DNA from: CAYMSO01 sp964393185
Lineage (GTDB): Bacteria > Patescibacteriota > Dojkabacteria > J137
NCBI GenBank assembly: GCA_964393185.1
Contig: CAYMSO010000006.1
Span: 1-64,000, forward strand
DNA: 64,000 nucleotides
Direction of reading: 5' to 3'
The position numbers and the translations under genes were made by a program. The notes under the pieces were generated by a model. The model had not been told where the DNA came from and did not search any database. It saw only the letters and a program-made list of their open reading frames with translations. Shown one piece after another: positions 60,396 to 64,000 of this stretch (position 1 is its first letter; every line of letters begins with the position of its first letter).

Positions 60396-62210
60396 ATGGA
60401 ACAAGAAAAACAAGTGTCCTACAAAGAAATTATTAAAGTAGTAAAAAGAACTATAGTGGAATCATTTTCTTTTCTTAAGTTTCGATTGATCCTTTTATTA
60501 TTGCTCGCAATTTTTGTACCATTGCTATCTTTTGTAACCTCGTATATTTCTGCATTAATAATTAACGAATTAGTAGATATAACTGCAAGTGGTTCTAGAG
60601 AGTTTAGTAATTTGCTAATTAAATTGATAATTGTATACTTTGCTATTACATTATTCGAAAGAGTTGCATGGTCCATGCATTCACTTGTAGATAAATCCGT
60701 TTATTATAGAGTTGGTAAGTTTTATACATTACAATTTTTACAAAAAGCATCTGACTTAGATCTATATCATTACGAGAATGCTAAACAAAATGATTTAATC
60801 AAAAAAGCTCGAGACTCGTATTCATGGAGACCACAGAGCTTTGTCGGGAAATTAGTATGGGTTATACCAGACATTGTTAAAGTGCTTGTAAGTGTTGGTA
60901 TAGTTTTGTATTTTTCTCCTTTGTTCTTTGTAATTATTTCTATATCAGCTCTGCCTGCCTTGTATGTAAGCCTTAAAACTTCCAATTCTGTATGGAATAT
61001 TTGGAACAGTAAAACAGAAACCCGAAGACTATTTGGAGATGTATCTTCAAGCTTGAGCAGCGAATCATCTTTAATGGAATTGAGAATTTTTAGAACCAAA
61101 GGATACTTATTTTCGATGGTAAAAGATTTGTTTAATGATTTTTTTGACGCAGAGGGATCTCAAAATCAAAGAAAGGCATTTTTAGAGTCACTAGCTACAA
61201 TATTTGCTTCACTTGGAGCTTTAGCTTTTTTTATTTATAGTGTAAATCAAGTTATACAAGGCAGATTGGATATAGGTCTACTAACATTTTATCTTGGAGC
61301 AACTTTAAAATATTCAAGCTCTTTGAGTGGTTTTTTTGCGAATTTATCTAAAATTTACGAAGACTCACAATATATAGTTGATTATTACAAATTTATAGAC
61401 TTAGAAAACAAAATTACATCCGGTGAAAAAAAGCTGGCCAAAAAGGCAAGACTAGCTCCAAGAATCGAATTCAAAAATGTTAGTTTTTCTTATCCTCAAA
61501 GCAGAAGAACTGTTTTGCATAATATTAATCTAATCATTGAACCAGGCGAGAAAATTGCTCTAGTAGGCGAAAACGGTGCAGGTAAAAGCACTTTGATAAA
61601 ATTACTAGCAAGATTTTACGACACGACTAAGGGCCAAATTTTGATAGACAATGTACCATTAGAAGATTTAGATTTAGAAGACTGGTACTCACAGTTGGGA
61701 ATATTGTTTCAAAGTTTTGTAAGATATGGCTACCTACCTGCAAAAAAGAGTATAGCAGTAGGAGATATTAATAAAATTGATAATTTGAATGAGGTTGTCA
61801 AATCAGCAAAAAAAGCTGGAGCAAATAAATTCATTAAGCAACTGGAACTAGGCTATGACCAGGTTCTAAGCAAACATTTTGAAAATGGAGTAGATTTATC
61901 TGGCGGTCAGTGGCAGAGAATTGCTTTGGCAAGAGCTTTCTTTCGAGATGCACCTATTCTGATTTTAGACGAACCTACAAGTTCTATTGATGCTAAAGGA
62001 GAATCAGAAATCTTTGATAGACTTTACAAGTTTGCAGAAAACAAAACTATTATTATGATTTCTCATAGATTTAGTACAGTAAGAAAAGCGGACAAGATAT
62101 ATGTTTTGGAAAAAGGAAGAATTGTGGAGCAAGGAACTCATTCAGAATTAATTAGACTAGGGGGCATTTATAAAAATGCATTTGAACTTCAAGCAAAAGG
62201 TTATCAGTAA
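60396..62210 (+). CDS. ABC transporter, fused membrane and ATPase domains
   Basis: A 604-residue half-transporter of the exporter type. The membrane domain (about 25-320) holds six helices, starting RLILLLLLAIFVPLLSFVTS. The nucleotide-binding domain has Walker A ALVGENGAGKSTLIKLL, signature VDLSGGQWQRIALARAF, Walker B ILILDEPTSSID and the switch MISHRFSTV. It would act as a homodimer, exporting a lipid, peptide or drug; the substrate is not predictable. No partner gene is adjacent. Confidence 0.92.
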   Translation: MEQEKQVSYKEIIKVVKRTIVESFSFLKFRLILLLLLAIFVPLLSFVTSYISALIINELVDITASGSREFSNLLIKLIIVYFAITLFERVAWSMHSLVDKSVYYRVGKFYTLQFLQKASDLDLYHYENAKQNDLIKKARDSYSWRPQSFVGKLVWVIPDIVKVLVSVGIVLYFSPLFFVIISISALPALYVSLKTSNSVWNIWNSKTETRRLFGDVSSSLSSESSLMELRIFRTKGYLFSMVKDLFNDFFDAEGSQNQRKAFLESLATIFASLGALAFFIYSVNQVIQGRLDIGLLTFYLGATLKYSSSLSGFFANLSKIYEDSQYIVDYYKFIDLENKITSGEKKLAKKARLAPRIEFKNVSFSYPQSRRTVLHNINLIIEPGEKIALVGENGAGKSTLIKLLARFYDTTKGQILIDNVPLEDLDLEDWYSQLGILFQSFVRYGYLPAKKSIAVGDINKIDNLNEVVKSAKKAGANKFIKQLELGYDQVLSKHFENGVDLSGGQWQRIALARAFFRDAPILILDEPTSSIDAKGESEIFDRLYKFAENKTIIMISHRFSTVRKADKIYVLEKGRIVEQGTHSELIRLGGIYKNAFELQAKGYQ

Positions 62211-62297
62211 TTTGTTACTAAATAATATATAAATTCCGAGTTTATATATTTAAAATGCAATATAATATTCAGTTCATAATTTATAGTAAAATTATGT

Positions 62298-62663
62298 ATG
62301 AATAGTATCCTTACAACAAATAAGCTTGATGCAATAATAAAAAACCAATTCCAAACACTAGCAGATGCTAATTCTATAAAACTATTTATGCTAAATTATT
62401 TTAAGAATTACGTTGTAATTACCGGAAAACCAAATAATTATAGTCTAAAGCAGTGCATAGACAATGTTAATAAATTGCTTGCAGAACCAGTAGCAAAACT
62501 TGTTAGCAATGAATCTATATCTAAATCAGATAGAGAAAGAATAAATGTATGGAATGAAGCGCAGCAAGCTTTCGAAAAGGAGATTCTAATTGAACTTATT
62601 AAATTAGGTTCTAATTTTGAATCTCCCGAAAGCCTATACGATTACCTTAGAAACAGTACTTAG
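62298..62663 (+). CDS. Small hypothetical protein
   Basis: A 121-residue soluble helical protein with LFMLNYFKNYVVITGKPNNY and later SDRERINVWNEAQQAFEKEI. No membrane helix or motif is recognised. Its stop overlaps that of the convergent coiled-coil gene in a shared TTAG. Confidence 0.5.
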   Translation: MNSILTTNKLDAIIKNQFQTLADANSIKLFMLNYFKNYVVITGKPNNYSLKQCIDNVNKLLAEPVAKLVSNESISKSDRERINVWNEAQQAFEKEILIELIKLGSNFESPESLYDYLRNST

Positions 62664-63181
62664 TCTCTAAAACTTTCATCGTAAGGAGCTTCGTTGACTA
62701 TTTTATTTGTGCTTGCTCTGTAAATTAGAACTTTTTTCTGATCTTCTAAAATCACAAGATAATCACCGTTTTTTGCATTTTTATAAAATTCTGGATTTTG
62801 GCTTTTTAAAACATCGACGTCACTTATACTTGCGACTTGGATACTTTCATCTTCATCTAGGTCTATTAACTTAGATACGCGTTCGGTTACCTCACTTGCT
62901 GTTAGTTCGTCAGAATCTTTGGAATTGGAATCGGTATTATTAGAAGAGGTACTTTCGGATTCTAAATCGTCAATTTCAGATTCTAGGTCTTGAATTTCTT
63001 CTTCTTGTTCTTGAATTTCGACATTGAGTTCCTGAATCTGTTCGTTCAGATCTTCTTTATCTCTTTTTAAATCTCTATTTTTAAGATACAAATATCCAGA
63101 TAGTACCCCTAGAGCTACTACTCCAGCAACTAACAAAATAAAGCTCGCGACAACACCTATTTTCTTAAAAAAATTATTCAT
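62660..63181 (-). CDS. Membrane-anchored coiled-coil protein
   Basis: A 173-residue protein. A membrane helix at about 9-32 (VVASFILLVAGVVALGVLSG) is followed by an acidic coiled coil (about 36-75, repeated EIQ/EEIQDLE/DDLE heptads) and a Ser/Asp-rich linker. The C-terminal 65 residues form a small domain (YLVILEDQKKVLIYRAST). It is probably a bitopic protein with an extracellular coiled coil. Function unknown. Confidence 0.65.
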   Translation of the reverse strand: MNNFFKKIGVVASFILLVAGVVALGVLSGYLYLKNRDLKRDKEDLNEQIQELNVEIQEQEEEIQDLESEIDDLESESTSSNNTDSNSKDSDELTASEVTERVSKLIDLDEDESIQVASISDVDVLKSQNPEFYKNAKNGDYLVILEDQKKVLIYRASTNKIVNEAPYDESFRD

Positions 63182-63268
63182 ATCCTGGTAAATTTTAAGA
63201 TATTATAATTATATTATAGTATAGGACTTAAGATTTTCAAAGATTATCCTCTTTTAACAAAAAGTCTC

Positions 63269-63856
63269 TTAATCAATCAACTTTGGAGCATATTCTTTGT
63301 TGTATCTTTCTATACATTCTTCAATAATCTTTACAGCCTCTGCTGCATCAAAAAAGCCTAAAACTTTGCATGTACCTGGTTTCTTAAGATCTTTATAGTG
63401 TTCAAAATAGTACGAAGTTACCTTTTCCCACTGTTCGCCTAGATCTTTGTACGATTTTATGTGATCAGCTCTTTTATCGTCAGAAATGACTGTGATAATT
63501 TTGTCGTCTCGCTCACCGCCATCTTCAAACTCCATTACGCCTATTATTCTTGCCTCGACTAATGAGCCAGGAACAAGTGGCTCTGCAATATTGGCAATTA
63601 TAAAGTCTAACAAATCACCGTCCTGATCCCAGGTTTTGGGAATTAAACCATATGCTGTTGGATATGTTAAAGAGCTGTAATTGACTCTATCTAATTTTAA
63701 ATGACCGGTTTCTGTTATAAACTCGTATTTATTAATAGAACCTGCATTTATCTCCACCAAACCGTTAATAACTGTTTTTTCTGAGTTAGCAAATGGTTCT
63801 AGAACATGTTGAAGATTAAGCATATATTTAGAAGGCTTTACATCAAGATTTGCCAT
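63269..63856 (-). CDS. ppa: Inorganic pyrophosphatase (soluble family I)
   Basis: A 195-residue enzyme that hydrolyses pyrophosphate and so pulls biosynthetic reactions forward. Family motifs: EINAGSINKYEF near 36, YPTAYGLIPKTW, and the metal-binding QDGDLLDFI with Asp79, Asp81 and Asp84. ARIIGVMEFEDGGERDDKII is typical of the C-terminal metal region. Slight length excess over the usual 175 is at the termini. It is monocistronic at the window edge. Confidence 0.93.
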   Translation of the reverse strand: MANLDVKPSKYMLNLQHVLEPFANSEKTVINGLVEINAGSINKYEFITETGHLKLDRVNYSSLTYPTAYGLIPKTWDQDGDLLDFIIANIAEPLVPGSLVEARIIGVMEFEDGGERDDKIITVISDDKRADHIKSYKDLGEQWEKVTSYYFEHYKDLKKPGTCKVLGFFDAAEAVKIIEECIERYNKEYAPKLID

Positions 63857-64000
63857 TTTTTAATTTGAATATAATAAATAATATTGCCCTTACACTCCTG
63901 GTAGTATACTATATGTAATAAGTATAGGTAAATCGAAACATTAGTTCATATAATTTAAGGCTATTTAGGTATCAAAGTTTATAAAAATTAAACGGAACAC

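Noticed and set aside
1..64000. Possible recoding of TGA, as in some CPR lineages (code 25)
   Set aside because: Many intact genes end at TGA at natural family length (for example the flavoprotein ending at 9554) and Trp is encoded by TGG throughout.
1..64000. CRISPR arrays
   Set aside because: No regularly spaced direct repeats of 20-40 bases were seen on reading the window.

Overview
The window is AT-rich bacterial DNA read with the standard code (many frames end naturally at TGA). Genes are short and tightly packed, most lack a visible Shine-Dalgarno motif, and many are single-copy housekeeping genes scattered among glycan and cell-surface genes. This pattern, with the many unrecognised small membrane proteins, suggests a Patescibacteria/CPR genome (Dojkabacteria-, Katanobacteria- or Microgenomates-like). 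That placement is an inference from gene style; no marker phylogeny was possible.

Layout. 1-5.7 kb: unknown proteins, an O-antigen ligase-like protein and a GT2 glycosyltransferase. 5.8-11.3 kb: CtpE-like P-type ATPase, BaiN/HI0933 flavoprotein, a BlaI-type repressor with an M56 protease. 11.3-18.1 kb: TetR regulator, a large unknown protein, Sua5-type t6A enzyme, NatA/NatB-like ABC exporter, tRNA-Arg. 18.1-27.9 kb: an accessory island beside tRNA-Arg, with transposase debris, a tight five-gene minus-strand operon, decaying small genes, a nucleotide-handling block (nucleotidyltransferase, NDP kinase-like, NUDIX, alkaline-phosphatase superfamily) and a collapsed ATPase pseudogene. 28.0-31.8 kb: flippase, methyltransferase and two glycosyltransferases. 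33.7-38.0 kb: the last three enzymes of glycolysis (pyk, gpmI, eno). 38-48.7 kb: CAP-domain protein, tRNA-Lys, NAGPA-like protein, lysozyme-like protein, LysM-M23 peptidase, ferric-reductase-like protein, tRNA-Gln, polytopic proteins, YhaM-like nuclease. 48.9-64 kb: UvrD/RecB-type helicase-nuclease, an AlaX-PheS fusion, rnpA, beta-CASP RNase, gatC, thpR, GT39-like protein, peroxiredoxin, ABC exporter, inorganic pyrophosphatase.

The most unusual items are two. (1) The island operon starts with a nucleoside-deoxyribosyltransferase-like domain, whose catalytic Glu position is Gln, fused to a ribbon-helix-helix DNA-binding domain. Just upstream is an operator-like array: a 7-bp inverted repeat plus a 10-bp direct repeat spaced exactly 21 bp. 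This looks like a nucleotide-sensing repressor controlling two glycosyltransferases, a membrane-anchored thymidylate-kinase-like protein and a small membrane protein. (2) The phenylalanyl-tRNA synthetase alpha chain carries an N-terminal AlaX-type editing domain with half of its zinc site lost, and has substitutions at residues of the Phe pocket.

Regulation visible in the sequence: extended -10 boxes (TGnTATAAT) recur, one gene looks leaderless, and dyads precede the TetR and BlaI-type genes. Three convergent gene pairs share overlapping stop codons in the same TTAG tetranucleotide.
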